This document shows, piece by piece, positions 8,712 to 17,885 of a DNA stretch of 64,000 nt. Origin of the DNA: Kamptonema formosum PCC 10802 (GTDB lineage Bacteria > Cyanobacteriota > Cyanobacteriia > Cyanobacteriales > Oscillatoriaceae); contig NZ_KB235948.1 in the NCBI RefSeq assembly GCF_000332335.1, positions 5,304,871-5,368,870 of the forward strand. Reading direction: 5' to 3'. Each line of letters begins with the position of its first letter. Position 1 is the stretch's first letter. A program made the translations under genes and the position numbers. The notes under the pieces are model-generated. The model did no database searches. It saw only the letters and a list, made by a program, of their open reading frames with translations, and was not told the origin of the DNA.

Positions 8712-9026
8712 TTACTCTTCTGGCTGATTGGCTTTCACTCTGCGGATGGGAAAATTAGCAATCAGCGCCGTCGCCCGCTGGCTGCTTTCCAGAGAAAACT
8801 CCAATCCATCCATCTCCAGTTCAACATACCTCGACACTACTGCCAGGATTTCTTTCTGCATCGACTCAATCATCTCGGGGGAGAGGTCAGCCCGATCGTG
8901 GGCGATAACCAGTTTGAGACGGCGTTTGACTTCCTGACGACTGTTGTTTGCACCGGCTCGAAAAAAAAGTCGTTCTAGAAGTTCGCTAATCATGGGTTTT
9001 GCGGGGGTAGACGGGGGAGGAGCCAT
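8712..9026 (-). CDS. minE: Cell division topological specificity factor MinE
   Basis: 104 residues. The N-terminal anti-MinCD helix region includes [13 protein letters not shown], followed by [26 protein letters not shown], typical of MinE, and the C-terminal topological domain. It stimulates MinD ATPase and drives pole-to-pole oscillation. The start ATG overlaps the minD stop (TAATG), indicating translational coupling. An internal ATG at 8993 (MISELL) is a possible shorter start. Confidence 0.95.
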   Translation of the reverse strand: MAPPPSTPAKPMISELLERLFFRAGANNSRQEVKRRLKLVIAHDRADLSPEMIESMQKEILAVVSRYVELEMDGLEFSLESSQRATALIANFPIRRVKANQPEE

Positions 9027-9832
9027 TAGACAATCTTCGAGGAGAACAGCTTGCGAATCCAGGCGAAAAAGCCCTCATTAGTGTTGGACAGGTCAAGAAA
9101 TTCCACCTTCTCACCTTCCAGGCGTTTGGCGATGTGGTCAAGCGCCGTGCCGGCGAGCGAGACCGTTTCTGTCAATACTAAGGGTTCCCCCCGGTTCGTA
9201 GAAACGATCACCTTCTCATCATCGGGGATAATCCCAATCAGCGGAATGGCCAGAATTTCCTGCACGTCCTGCACCGACATCATGTCATTCGCTTGCACCA
9301 TCCCCGGTCTCAGGCGGTTGACAACCAGGTTAATCCGCTTGATCCCCTGAGCTTCCAGCAAGCCCACCACCCGGTCGGCGTCGCGGACTGCAGCAATTTC
9401 CGGGGTAGTGACAATCAGCGCTTCCTTGGCGGCCACAATCGCATTTTGAAAGCCCTGCTCAATCCCAGCCGGACTGTCAATCAAAATATAATCGTACTTC
9501 TGGGCCAGCTCGTCAATCAGCTGCTTCATTTGCTCCGGGCTGACGGCATCTTTCATCCGGTTTTGAGCCGCCGGCAGCAGCACCAGTCGGGGCTGGCGCT
9601 TATCTTTCACCAAAGCTTGATCCAGCCGGCACTCGCCGGCGATCACCTCCACTGCCGTGTAAACAATCCGGTTTTCCAAACCCAGGAGCAAGTCCAGATT
9701 TCTCAGACCGAAATCCGCATCCACCACAGCAACCTGGCGGCCCATTTTAGCCAGAGCCATTCCCAAATTCGCTGTGCAGGTGGTTTTGCCCACCCCTCCC
9801 TTACCCGACGTGATGACAATAATGCGACTCAT
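9026..9832 (-). CDS. minD: Septum site-determining ATPase MinD
   Basis: 268 residues from [18 protein letters not shown]: deviant Walker A motif, [18 protein letters not shown] switch, [12 protein letters not shown] Walker B region, and a C-terminal amphipathic membrane-targeting helix (FFAWIRKLF). MinD recruits MinC to the membrane. I chose the ATG at 9832 rather than 9844 because families start at MSRI. It is in the order minC-minD-minE on the minus strand, with 186 bases between minC and minD. Confidence 0.95.
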   Translation of the reverse strand: MSRIIVITSGKGGVGKTTCTANLGMALAKMGRQVAVVDADFGLRNLDLLLGLENRIVYTAVEVIAGECRLDQALVKDKRQPRLVLLPAAQNRMKDAVSPEQMKQLIDELAQKYDYILIDSPAGIEQGFQNAIVAAKEALIVTTPEIAAVRDADRVVGLLEAQGIKRINLVVNRLRPGMVQANDMMSVQDVQEILAIPLIGIIPDDEKVIVSTNRGEPLVLTETVSLAGTALDHIAKRLEGEKVEFLDLSNTNEGFFAWIRKLFSSKIV

Positions 9833-10018
9833 GAAACCGTACAACTCACGAACAGACTGCTGGTGAACAGAGACTTTGCCTTAACTAGACCCACAGAGCG
9901 CAGCAAAATCCAACCAACTCATCAAACTGGTTTTTCCAGGATAGAGGCAGTTGAATCCATTGTGCCGGACTCCTCAATTTACCACAGACAGCGATAGCAA
10001 ATCACTTTGGCTCGCCCC

Positions 10019-10825
10019 TCAGTTGATTTTTGACAGCAGCTGGCTTCTAGAAAAATCAGCCGCCCTAGTGATGCGAATTCCCTGCCCGCTCACATAAGCC
10101 ACTTCTGGATGCTGCAGCCCCGGTGGCGGCTCTGGTGCCCGGGCCAAAAAATCGCCAATCCGAAGCTGGGTGGGCTCCATCTGCAGCGCCATAATCACGC
10201 AATCCGTCTTCCCGCCGGCACCGGCATGAGCCAAGCCCCGCAGACGCCCCCAAATCAGGATATCTCCGTCCGCCACGATCGATCCCCCTGGATTCACGTC
10301 TCCCATCAGGACCACAGTGCCGGGATGGCGGACGTCCACCCCAGAGCGGATGGTCGTTTCCAGATAGAGGGCGTCTGCCATTGGCGCAGCCTGCGCAATC
10401 CGTGCCGGCACCAGCGACGCCGGCGAGGAGAACTGCTCCACCGAGTAGCCCGCAGCGGCGGCGGCGACAGCCGTCTGGCGGCGGGTGGTGTGGACTCGCG
10501 CCAGCAGCAGTCCGGCTTCGCTGAGGGCGTCCGCCAGGGCTTGCAGCTGGCGGGCGTCCAGCAGCCGGTCTTGCGCCACCAGGCACACTTCTGTGTGCGG
10601 CTGCCAGAAGCGCTCGCTGGCATTGAGCCTCAGCTGCATCTGCTGCCACATATCAGGCCAATTGCTTGCCTGTGGCCCATTCGAGCCGGTGCTCTCCGCT
10701 TCTGGAGGCAATATTAACAGCAGCCGCCCCCCCTCAGTTTTGAACCGCACTTGTGGGTTGCGATTGCTTTCGGGAGGGGTTTCGGGATCGCTTAACACGA
10801 AAGGAACAGAGGAATCAGAACTCAT
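10019..10825 (-). CDS. minC: Septum site-determining protein MinC
   Basis: 268 residues: variable N-terminal domain (about 25-135), linker, and C-terminal beta-helical MinC domain (about 150-245) with RSGVDVRHPGTVVLMGDVNPGG and GRLRGLAHAGAGG, the hallmark MinC repeat. It inhibits FtsZ assembly when bound to MinD. An AAGGGAA lies upstream of the ATG. It is the first gene of the minCDE operon. Confidence 0.95.
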   Translation of the reverse strand: MSSDSSVPFVLSDPETPPESNRNPQVRFKTEGGRLLLILPPEAESTGSNGPQASNWPDMWQQMQLRLNASERFWQPHTEVCLVAQDRLLDARQLQALADALSEAGLLLARVHTTRRQTAVAAAAAGYSVEQFSSPASLVPARIAQAAPMADALYLETTIRSGVDVRHPGTVVLMGDVNPGGSIVADGDILIWGRLRGLAHAGAGGKTDCVIMALQMEPTQLRIGDFLARAPEPPPGLQHPEVAYVSGQGIRITRAADFSRSQLLSKIN

Positions 10826-11056
10826 TCAGGTTTCCCTTCAACTGGGTTCCCCAGGGAGTGGGGAGCGCATCGAGAAAGACTAAGTATCAATCTTATCGAG
10901 AATTCAGCCATCTTATCATCTCATCCTAGCGGTTCGGGCAATAGAGGATGCCGGCGGCAGGTCTGAGAGCCGGTGGCCATCTCCCCAGCGCACAGGCATC
11001 CTGCCTGTGCTATACAAGAGACTATCGGGAGCCGTTCTCACTTGCAAGGAGCGCTT

Positions 11057-11947
11057 ATGCATATCGGTCGTGTGGCGATTGTCGGCGGGACTCACGGAAA
11101 CGAATTTACCGGTGCCTACCTGATAAAAAAATGGGAAAAGCACCCAGAACTCCTAAAAAAAACCTCTTTTCAAACCCTGGCACTGCTCGCCAACCCTCCA
11201 GCCTTTCAGGCAGGGCGCAGATATATTGACCGGGACTTAAACCGCTGCTTTACCCTCACTGACCTGCAAAACCCCACCCTCTCTGCCTGGGAAGACAAAA
11301 GAGCCAAAGAACTCAATCAACTCCTCGGCCCCAAAGGCCAACCAAAATTGGCAAAATTTGATTTTATCCTGGACTTGCACAGCACGACGGCCAACATGGG
11401 CCTGACTGCCATCCTTCCTGGCCCTCACTCCTTTTACCTGCAACTGGCAGCTTCTCTCAGTTCCATAGAACCCGCCATTAAAATATTATACTATAACCTC
11501 AACCAAAGCGAAGATTCCTACTATTTGGAATCCATCTCAGAACGGGGTTTTACCCTCGAAGTTGGCCCCATCCCGCAGGGAACGCTTCATGCCGGCTTGT
11601 TTCAAAAAACAGAAGCGCTGGTTTACGCTATCCTGGATTATCTAGAAAAATATAACCTGGGTCAACTGACCCCAGCCAATTCCCCCCTCACCCTTTACCG
11701 GCATTTAAAAGTTGTGGACTATCCGCGAAACAAAAATGGGGAACTAGAGGGCATGGTTCACCCGCAGCTTCAGGGCAGAGACTATCAGGAACTGAAAAAA
11801 GGCGACCCCCTGTTTCTCACCTTTGAGGGCGAGACGATTTATTATGAAGAGTCCGAAACCGTCTGGCCGGTGTTTATCAATGAAGCCGCCTACTACGAGC
11901 AGGGTGCCGCCATGTGTTACACTAAAAAAACCGAAGTTTATTTGTAG
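11057..11947 (+). CDS. Aspartoacylase-like zinc amidohydrolase
   Basis: 296 residues of the AspA/AstE peptidase M14-like family: HGNEFTGAYL zinc site near the start, DRDLNRCF, DLHSTTANMG (second zinc ligand) and LEVGPIPQG with the catalytic Glu. It predicts hydrolysis of N-acyl amino acids such as N-acetylaspartate; the actual cyanobacterial substrate is uncertain. The ATG at 11057 is preceded by AAGGA and begins at MHIGRVAIVGGTHGNE, so the upstream in-frame extension is unlikely to be translated. Confidence 0.88.
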   Translation: MHIGRVAIVGGTHGNEFTGAYLIKKWEKHPELLKKTSFQTLALLANPPAFQAGRRYIDRDLNRCFTLTDLQNPTLSAWEDKRAKELNQLLGPKGQPKLAKFDFILDLHSTTANMGLTAILPGPHSFYLQLAASLSSIEPAIKILYYNLNQSEDSYYLESISERGFTLEVGPIPQGTLHAGLFQKTEALVYAILDYLEKYNLGQLTPANSPLTLYRHLKVVDYPRNKNGELEGMVHPQLQGRDYQELKKGDPLFLTFEGETIYYEESETVWPVFINEAAYYEQGAAMCYTKKTEVYL

Positions 11948-12005
11948 GGTGCGTTCCGCACCACCGGCAACTTCACCGGCAGCGCTGTGCGGGGGAGAGC
12001 GGGCC

Positions 12006-12038
12006 AGAAACCCGGTTTCTTGGAGAAACCGAGTTTCT
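12006..12038. repeat. GAAACCCGGTTTC hairpin repeat
   Basis: Imperfect inverted repeat with the core GAAACCCGGTTTC, a short loop, and GAAACCGAGTTTC. It sits between the convergent ends of the aspartoacylase and pentapeptide genes, so it could act as a bidirectional terminator. Confidence 0.6.
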
Positions 12039-12049
12039 GCGCTCACACA

Positions 12050-12661
12050 TTACCGGCATGGCCCCCGGCTTCTGTTATCGGGCATGATTGCGCCACAAAA
12101 ATAGGCACCCTCCACGTTGGTGTCCCTGAAAAAAGCGCTGCTCAAATTAGCATCCGTCAGGTTAGCATTTTTCAAGTTGACGCGAAACAGGCTATTGCTG
12201 CTCAAATCAGCTTTTGACAGGTCGGCCCCCTCCATGTTAACATCTGTCATCCCGTCAGACCTGAGCATAGCGCCGGATAGCTTGGCATGACTCAGGTTGG
12301 CACCCTTCAGGTTGACATCAGTTAAATTGGCACCGGTGAGGTTAGCAATTTTCAGGTTGGCATTTTTCAAATCGGCACCCCTCAAGACAGCACCGCTCAG
12401 GTTAGCACTCGTTAAGTCGGCACCAATTAAGTTGGCATTACTCAGGTTAGCACCGCTGAGGTTAGCACCAAATAAGTTAGCTTCCAGCAGCTGGGCGTCT
12501 GTCAAGTCCGCCCCCGCCAGGTTAGCCCCCACTAACTGACATCTTATACACCTTTTCGCAGTCTGCAATTGTTGAATAGGGCTGGCGTTTTGAGCCGGCG
12601 TTGAAGCAGCTAAGCTAAGAATGGCTGCTAGGGCAAAGATAGTTAGAGTTTTTAGTTTCAT
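12050..12661 (-). CDS. Secreted pentapeptide-repeat protein
   Basis: 203 residues from MKLKTLTIFALAAILSLAASTPAQNA, a clear signal peptide, so it is probably periplasmic. A CIRC motif follows at about residue 37, then about 25 pentapeptides (ANLAGADLTDAQLLEANL and similar). The ATG at 12661 was chosen because the signal peptide begins there; the frame is open further upstream without meaning. In cyanobacteria many such proteins carry this LxxxxxCxxCxLxxANL leader. Function unknown. Confidence 0.85.
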   Translation of the reverse strand: MKLKTLTIFALAAILSLAASTPAQNASPIQQLQTAKRCIRCQLVGANLAGADLTDAQLLEANLFGANLSGANLSNANLIGADLTSANLSGAVLRGADLKNANLKIANLTGANLTDVNLKGANLSHAKLSGAMLRSDGMTDVNMEGADLSKADLSSNSLFRVNLKNANLTDANLSSAFFRDTNVEGAYFCGAIMPDNRSRGPCR

Positions 12662-12842
12662 AATCCGAGAGCTGGACACACCGGTCGGAAAAACTTGCAT
12701 TTTAGAATAACCTGCTTTTTGCTGAAACCGCAGCAGTTCCTGGGTGGGGTGCGTTCCCCACACCGGCGACAAAGTAAAGGGCATCTCAGTCATGCGGAAC
12801 GCACCCTACTATACTTTGCCGGGTGCGCCTTGGAATTCCTTT

Positions 12843-12939
12843 TATAGCGGTTCTCAGTTGCATAAACTGCGGCCTTTGAAACCCGGTTTCTTTAAGAAAC
12901 CGGGTTTATCAATACCTCGCTAATATGAGAACCGCTATC
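12843..12939. mobile_element. MITE-like family 2, full copy
   Basis: 97 bases: TATAGCGGTTCTCAGTTG at the left, the GAAACCCGGTTTC hairpin in the centre and TAATATGAGAACCGCTATC at the right. The ends are inverted repeats (TAGCGGTTCTCA). No open reading frame. Partial copies are at 14449-14515 and 15729-15800, and another full-size copy at 43411-43525. Confidence 0.75.
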
Positions 12940-12967
12940 ATAAGTCCTGGCGGCGCACCCTTTGCTT

Positions 12968-14293
12968 CTAAAGATGTTTGCTCAACCGGCGGTAAATAGT
13001 AGCCAGCGCACCGGCATCGCCCACATTTCCGGGGAAAAGCACCACCGGCAAGTTAGGAAATTGCGGGTGATCTTCTGGCGCGCGCACCACTGAGCAGCCG
13101 GCTAAAATTTGGCCCAGGAGCCGCGCCGCCCTCAGCGCCAAGCCCGCACTCAAAACATCATTGGAAGTAATTCCCCCCTTGCTGATTAAAAATCCAATAT
13201 CCGCCGGCATTGAGCGCACGATATCCATCAGCAGGGCGGAAACCGCCAAACCGAACTGCAGGCGCACTCCCACACTGTCAAAAGTGAGTTCCTGCCGGCT
13301 CGTATAAACCACCGGCGTAAAGCCGGCGGCGTGAGCTTGATCAACCCTGTCCAGAGTTGTGGCGAGGATCTCGGATCGCGCTTGCTCCGACTCGTCGAGC
13401 AAATGGGCCACATCCACCTCAATCCCCACCACACCCGGCTCTCGCAGCAGGTGTTCCAGCTGTTCCGTGGACTTCTTGACGTGGGAGCCGACGATCGCCG
13501 CACCGGGTTTGCCCTCCCGCACATATTGGGCCATATCCTCAGCCGCCACCGGCTGCGGTCCGAGATTGGCGAGGGAGGTCAGGATGCTGGCGGCGCTGCG
13601 GAAAAGGAAGCGTTTGCCAAGGCTTGCAGATTGTAACACATCGGCGGCAAATTTGTCAAGGTCTGCCTGGGTTTCGCCATCGACGACGCAGCACTGGTTG
13701 CCGGTGAGAGAAGCCAGGCGTTCGGAGGTGCCGGTCCGGATGTCGGAGAGCAAAAATCGCTCAACCGCGCTGGCGGGGATTCGCCCAGAGGTTTTTTCTC
13801 CCACATAGTCGGGGAGGTAGCTGTGCCGGTAGCCAAAGACGGAATCGCGGGCGAACTCGGTTTCGTGCACCGGCACCGGTGCGCCGCTCACCATCAGGTA
13901 GTGCACGCTGTCGCGGGTGAAGCGCCCCCCCTCGAAAAATGCCGGCACGAGGAAATGGGCGTCAAACGGGCCAAGTTCAGAGGCGATCGCGTCGGTTTCC
14001 ACGGGGTAATGCCCCCGCAGGGTGGAGTCGGAACGGCTGACGACGAGGAAATCCCGGACCCCTTCAGCCGCAATCGCCTCTTTCAGGTTGTGGCAGACTT
14101 CTCGCGTGACTGCGGCGGCGCGATCTGGGGTGAGGGCTCGCGTATTGGTGAGGACAAAGAAAATTGGCGACTCGTCGCGCAACCCCAGGCGCAGGGTGTC
14201 CGCATCCCAGCGGGTGAGCAGCAAGCAGCTGTGGACAGTCTGGGAGCCGGTGGGATCGTCATCGAGGACAATGATTTTGGGTTTGCTGGTCAT
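12968..14293 (-). CDS. Four-carbon acid sugar kinase family protein
   Basis: 441 residues, typical length for the family (DUF1537, OtnK/DtnK type). The N-terminal substrate-binding domain has VLDDDPTGSQTVHSCLLL and SRSDSTLRGHYP. The C-terminal nucleotide-binding domain has ISKGGITSNDV and VVLFPGNVGDAGALATIY. Family members phosphorylate D-threonate, D-erythronate or related four-carbon acids. The usual partner genes (PdxA2-like dehydrogenase, class II aldolase) are not nearby, so the substrate is unassigned. Confidence 0.88.
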   Translation of the reverse strand: MTSKPKIIVLDDDPTGSQTVHSCLLLTRWDADTLRLGLRDESPIFFVLTNTRALTPDRAAAVTREVCHNLKEAIAAEGVRDFLVVSRSDSTLRGHYPVETDAIASELGPFDAHFLVPAFFEGGRFTRDSVHYLMVSGAPVPVHETEFARDSVFGYRHSYLPDYVGEKTSGRIPASAVERFLLSDIRTGTSERLASLTGNQCCVVDGETQADLDKFAADVLQSASLGKRFLFRSAASILTSLANLGPQPVAAEDMAQYVREGKPGAAIVGSHVKKSTEQLEHLLREPGVVGIEVDVAHLLDESEQARSEILATTLDRVDQAHAAGFTPVVYTSRQELTFDSVGVRLQFGLAVSALLMDIVRSMPADIGFLISKGGITSNDVLSAGLALRAARLLGQILAGCSVVRAPEDHPQFPNLPVVLFPGNVGDAGALATIYRRLSKHL

Positions 14294-14448
14294 GTTTCAA
14301 GTGAGCGCGACGATTGCAATTTTCTCATCTCCTCTGCTTGAATGCCGGTGCCCATTTGCTTGGCTCGATCGAGAAATTGCCCGCACTCACTGGCTCGATG
14401 GCGTGTCCCCTCGTTCCCAGGCGGGAGCCGGCTTGCCGAGGGGAAGGT

Positions 14449-14515
14449 AGAAACCCGGTTTCTTAAAGAAACCGGGTTTCTGGGCCATCGTTCATCCAAT
14501 TGAGAACCGCTATCT
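14449..14515. repeat. MITE-like family 2, right half
   Basis: GAAACCCGGTTTC hairpin followed by CATCCAATTGAGAACCGCTATC. The left end is missing. A further degenerate GAAACCGGGTTTC copy follows at 14523-14560. Confidence 0.6.
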
Positions 14516-14578
14516 AATACCAGAAACCGGGTTTCGTTGGATTATAGCCCAAAGAAACCCGATTTATTACGGCGATCT

Positions 14579-15226
14579 CTAGCTCAAACGCTGGTCTTGT
14601 AACTTTCTCATTTCCGCTTGGGCGCTGACCGCAATCTGCAGCGCTTCATTCAGCAGTTTGCCATGCTCGCTCGCCCTGTCGCTGACTTGCAAGGCGGTCA
14701 GAGCCGTCAGGTTATTGGCAAATAGTTCGGGGTTGCGAGCGATGAAGGATCTGTGCGCCCGGAGAATTCTCTCAGTTCTCAAAGCCCGCACTAAATCCTC
14801 TCGCGTCAGTTCCAGGGCGGCAATCACCTTTTCCCTGTCTGTTAAACTGACTTCTGGATTGCCGGCGGCTTCTAGCTGGTCGTTGATGTCTATGGCTTGA
14901 ATGACATCATTATACCGCTCCACATCCTCAAATAAATTGACAAGAATTTTGTTTCTTAGGCTGAAATTTATTTTTTTCACATCCTCGCCAATTAAGGCCA
15001 GAGACGCTAACACATAAGTGGCTATCAAGAGGGGCCGGCTCTCGGGGAAGAGGTAATTTAAGAGAATTCCGCTGACAGCCATTAAAAAAATGATTAAGAG
15101 GCTTTGGGCAATTTCCGACAAAAACGTGGGGGGGGTTGGGGGAATCAAGACATTTCCAACCCCCACGCCGGTGAGTCGTCTCAGTTCTCCTTTAGTGATT
15201 TGCAATCCTTGCAAGTCAGGTCTCAC
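14579..15226 (-). CDS. Membrane protein of unknown function
   Basis: 215 residues. Two hydrophobic segments (about 36-58 and 64-82) follow a short soluble N-terminus that contains a PPTPP turn. The long remainder is soluble and helix-rich with many charged residues, likely coiled coil (about 95-200). I recognise no family. Codon-level character (conserved hydrophobic pattern, no stops) supports a real gene. Alone on the minus strand. Confidence 0.7.
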   Translation of the reverse strand: MRPDLQGLQITKGELRRLTGVGVGNVLIPPTPPTFLSEIAQSLLIIFLMAVSGILLNYLFPESRPLLIATYVLASLALIGEDVKKINFSLRNKILVNLFEDVERYNDVIQAIDINDQLEAAGNPEVSLTDREKVIAALELTREDLVRALRTERILRAHRSFIARNPELFANNLTALTALQVSDRASEHGKLLNEALQIAVSAQAEMRKLQDQRLS

Positions 15227-15915
15227 AGATGGGTGTCCCTCTCCTACGCTAATCTTGACGCTCCCTGTTTCGTCTCTGGGTGCCGGTGTTCCGGCTCGGT
15301 GTGCCTGTCTCTACTCTAATATTATAAGGTGCGTCAGCTGTGCCGCACGCTAGTGGTGATGGCTCGCCCTATTGCTGGCACACCCCATACCCAGCCCACC
15401 CGGGGCGAGGGGAAAATTTTTAGTTTTTCCCCCTCTCCCTTGATGGGAGAGGGGGGTTAGGGGGGTGAGGGTGAAGATATTTGCAAAAATGAGATGCTCC
15501 CCCCGACTTTCTCTAAGTATAGCGAGCCACCGCCGGCGATCGTCTGGGGCGGTGTCCCCAGCGCCAATGCCGGCTGCCCAGCAACCGCCGGCTTGCGGGG
15601 GGTGCCGGTGTGCCGCCCACTGCGCAGCACAGGTGAATGCCATCCCGATTCTATTATAGAGCGGTCCTCAATGATTTGTGAAACCTGTGGGGGCCAGAAA
15701 CCGGCTTTCTGCGCTGTCACAATTCAAATATAGCGGTTCTCAGTTGGATGAACTGCGGCCCAGAAACCCGGTTTCTTTAATCCCCCGGGTTTCTCAGTAC
15801 CTTTTCATCCAAAATCCGGGCATCCAAAATCCAAAATCGGGATCGGTTTGTCCCGCCAGCCGCAATTTCCAATGCAGCCGGCTGAATCTAATCAATAAGG
15901 CAAGATATTACCGCC
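15227..15915. other. Intergenic region with repeats
   Basis: No gene supported. It contains a CCCCTCTCCCTTGATGGGAG-like stem (about 15420-15460), a left-half copy of MITE-like family 2 at 15729-15800 (TATAGCGGTTCTCAGTTGGA then GAAACCCGGTTTC), and an ATCCAAAATCC-rich tail at 15805-15840 related to family 4 ends. Confidence 0.5.
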
Positions 15916-16917
15916 CTACGCGGACTCCATCGCTTTGAGGATTTTTAGATAGAGGTTTTCTACTCTTTTGGCTTGAATATCACCGAGAGAGGCATAGTGG
16001 CGCAAACCAGGAGTCCCATTGATTTCCAGGACGACATAATCTTTCAGCGGATCTGCTATATTGCCGGTGATAATATCCACCCCGCACAATCTCAGCCCCA
16101 TATCTTTTGTAATACTGACTGCCAACTTGTAAAAGTCTGGATGGATCTCCTCTGTGACATCTACAGCTTCCCCCCCCGTTGTTAGATTTGCATTATCCAA
16201 AAGAGACAGCTTAGCGCCTTCCGGGAGGACACTCTCCCAATTCAGATTCTGTTTTTGCAAATTGTTTTGAATTCTATAATCCTCAATATCTACCCTAGCC
16301 TTTCTGCTGTTTGTTGCAAATGTCTCCTTTCTTTTTAGGGCAAGTTCCAAAATGCTTGAGGTTCCGTCCCCCAACACAAATAAGGGAATCCTCTCATATG
16401 CTGCCATTACTTCATCATCCAGTACCACAATCCTGTAGTCTCTGCCTGAATAAAATCTCTCAACGATTAGAACTGAATCCTTTAAAAAAATTTTTTCAGC
16501 GGTTTGATAGTATTCAATTTGGCTGTGAACCTTTGTGACGAGCATTCCTTGCGTGAGGCTGTTGGGCTTTACAATTACAGGAAAGCCAAGGGTTTTAGCA
16601 AACTTGAATCCGTCATCTATATTCCTCTTGGAGTTGGCCGGCAGTCTTTCATTGACTTCATCGCTGAAAAAAGTTTTCCCCTCAGGGACATTATATCCCA
16701 ATGTCTTGAGAAAAGAACTGGCAAAACCTTTATCGGTTGATATTTCTACTGATCCCTGATAATTAATATTTAAAATGTGATGCCAGAAAAAACTTTTCTT
16801 GCCATTCTTAAAAGTAATCTGTCCGCCAAAACCGTATTCAGGTTCCCACAGGACTGTAGCTCCTATCATGGGGGCCAGCTTCTGGATTATTTTTGGTACA
16901 AATTGTTCTTTTGTCAT
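15916..16917 (-). CDS. ATP-grasp ligase related to cyanophycin synthetase
   Basis: 333 residues from MTKEQFVPKIIQ. ATP-grasp features: FPVIVKPNSLTQGMLV (ATP-binding Lys and loop), VERFYSGRDYRIVVLDDEV, LFVLGDGTSSILELA, LDNANLTTGGEAVDVTEEIHPD, LCGVDIITG and VVLEINGTPGLRHY (Mg-binding Glu and Asn). The GDG, NLTTGGEAVDVT and CGVDI pattern is that of the CphA/GshF class of ATP-grasp enzymes, but the Mur-ligase half of CphA is absent. It predicts formation of an amide bond to an unknown substrate. The start could be 16956 (MYLGHIERA); 16917 is the ATG where the conserved part begins, though neither has a clear Shine-Dalgarno sequence. Confidence 0.82.
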   Translation of the reverse strand: MTKEQFVPKIIQKLAPMIGATVLWEPEYGFGGQITFKNGKKSFFWHHILNINYQGSVEISTDKGFASSFLKTLGYNVPEGKTFFSDEVNERLPANSKRNIDDGFKFAKTLGFPVIVKPNSLTQGMLVTKVHSQIEYYQTAEKIFLKDSVLIVERFYSGRDYRIVVLDDEVMAAYERIPLFVLGDGTSSILELALKRKETFATNSRKARVDIEDYRIQNNLQKQNLNWESVLPEGAKLSLLDNANLTTGGEAVDVTEEIHPDFYKLAVSITKDMGLRLCGVDIITGNIADPLKDYVVLEINGTPGLRHYASLGDIQAKRVENLYLKILKAMESA

Positions 16918-16977
16918 TGTCGTTTTGGTTGCGCGTTCGATATGGCCCAGGTACATTAAACATCTTGGCAATATCAA

Positions 16978-17045
16978 TATACCACATCCAGATTTTAATG
17001 CAAGCACTTCGCGGAACAAGTTTTGTCAGCGCCCCCACCGGCACC
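16978..17045. repeat. Direct repeat left of hicBA
   Basis: 68 bases matching 17723-17790 at about 62 positions by eye, same orientation. The most conserved part is TTTAATGCAAGCACTTCGCG and GTTTTGTCAGCGCCCCCACC. It overlaps the upstream region of the ATP-grasp gene. Confidence 0.8.
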
Positions 17046-17178
17046 CGGCGGCGATCTGCCGGCTCCAGAACCCGCCCCCGCAACAAGCGCGAGATTGTAC
17101 CACTTGACCGCACTTCGCAACACAGCCGGTGGCAACATTCCAGACGCGCCACCGGCAGGGCCCATCAGCGGATGGCCG

Positions 17179-17397
17179 TTATCTATTTTCCAGAAATTCA
17201 TCTACCGTAATTCCCGCCTGTCGAATCAAACTCCTCAGCAACCCTGGTGCTAGTTCTCGATGATTGGGAATTGACAGGATTGGTTTTGAGTCATGCCAAA
17301 GAATCATGTGGCTGCCTGTTTGACGATCCAGTACATAGCCAAACATTTCAAACATCTTGACAGCCTCCATGCCGGAAATATTTGATAACCGTCCCAT
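17179..17397 (-). CDS. hicA: HicA-type mRNA interferase toxin
   Basis: 72 residues with a double-stranded RNA-binding-like fold: VKMFEMFGYVLDRQTGSHMILWHD carries the catalytic His in GSHMIL, then SIPNHRELAPGLLRSLIRQAGI. Full family length. It directly follows hicB (stop TAA abuts ATG), the antitoxin-first order. It would cleave mRNA when released from HicB. Confidence 0.9.
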   Translation of the reverse strand: MGRLSNISGMEAVKMFEMFGYVLDRQTGSHMILWHDSKPILSIPNHRELAPGLLRSLIRQAGITVDEFLENR

Positions 17398-17616
17398 TTA
17401 TACTACAACTTCCCCGATAAAGGATTGAGATTCCTGGGGGACATACGGCTTGCCATGCTTGGCTCGCACATCAAGATACCCCCTGATGGCATCTTTGATA
17501 TTTTCTACCGCCTCATCTAGCGTCTTGCCTTGGCTCAGACAGCCAGGAAGCTCGGGGACCTCCGCAACATAGCCTTCGTATTCGGGGTCAAATGTAAAAA
17601 TCACTTTAAATTTCAT
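17398..17616 (-). CDS. hicB: HicB-family antitoxin
   Basis: 72 residues: FKVIFTFDPEYEGYVAEVPELPGCLSQGKTLDEAVENIKDAI is the classical HicB partial RNase-H-like domain. There is no added C-terminal DNA-binding domain, so this is a short HicB. First gene of the pair, and its protein neutralises HicA. Confidence 0.9.
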   Translation of the reverse strand: MKFKVIFTFDPEYEGYVAEVPELPGCLSQGKTLDEAVENIKDAIRGYLDVRAKHGKPYVPQESQSFIGEVVV

Positions 17617-17722
17617 AACAAATTCACCGATTTTCTTTTCTGCTGAAACAGTTCTAGCTCTACAGGTAGAGTGAAGAGATTTTCTCTTTATAGCCCGTCC
17701 AGGAAATTTACGGTAAGGCTAT

Positions 17723-17790
17723 TATAGCGCATCCAGACTTTAATGCAAGCACTTCGCGGAGCGCGTTTTGTCAGCGCCCCCACCGGCACC
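17723..17790. repeat. Direct repeat right of hicBA
   Basis: Partner of 16978-17045. The two copies bracket a 677-base unit that contains only hicBA. Confidence 0.8.
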
Positions 17791-17885
17791 ACACGGCGAG
17801 CCGCCGCGCCGGCACACCCAGTCCTTCTTTCCCCTCACCCCTCCGCAGAGAGTTGGGGGTGAGGGTTGGGGTGGGGGGTGGGGTT

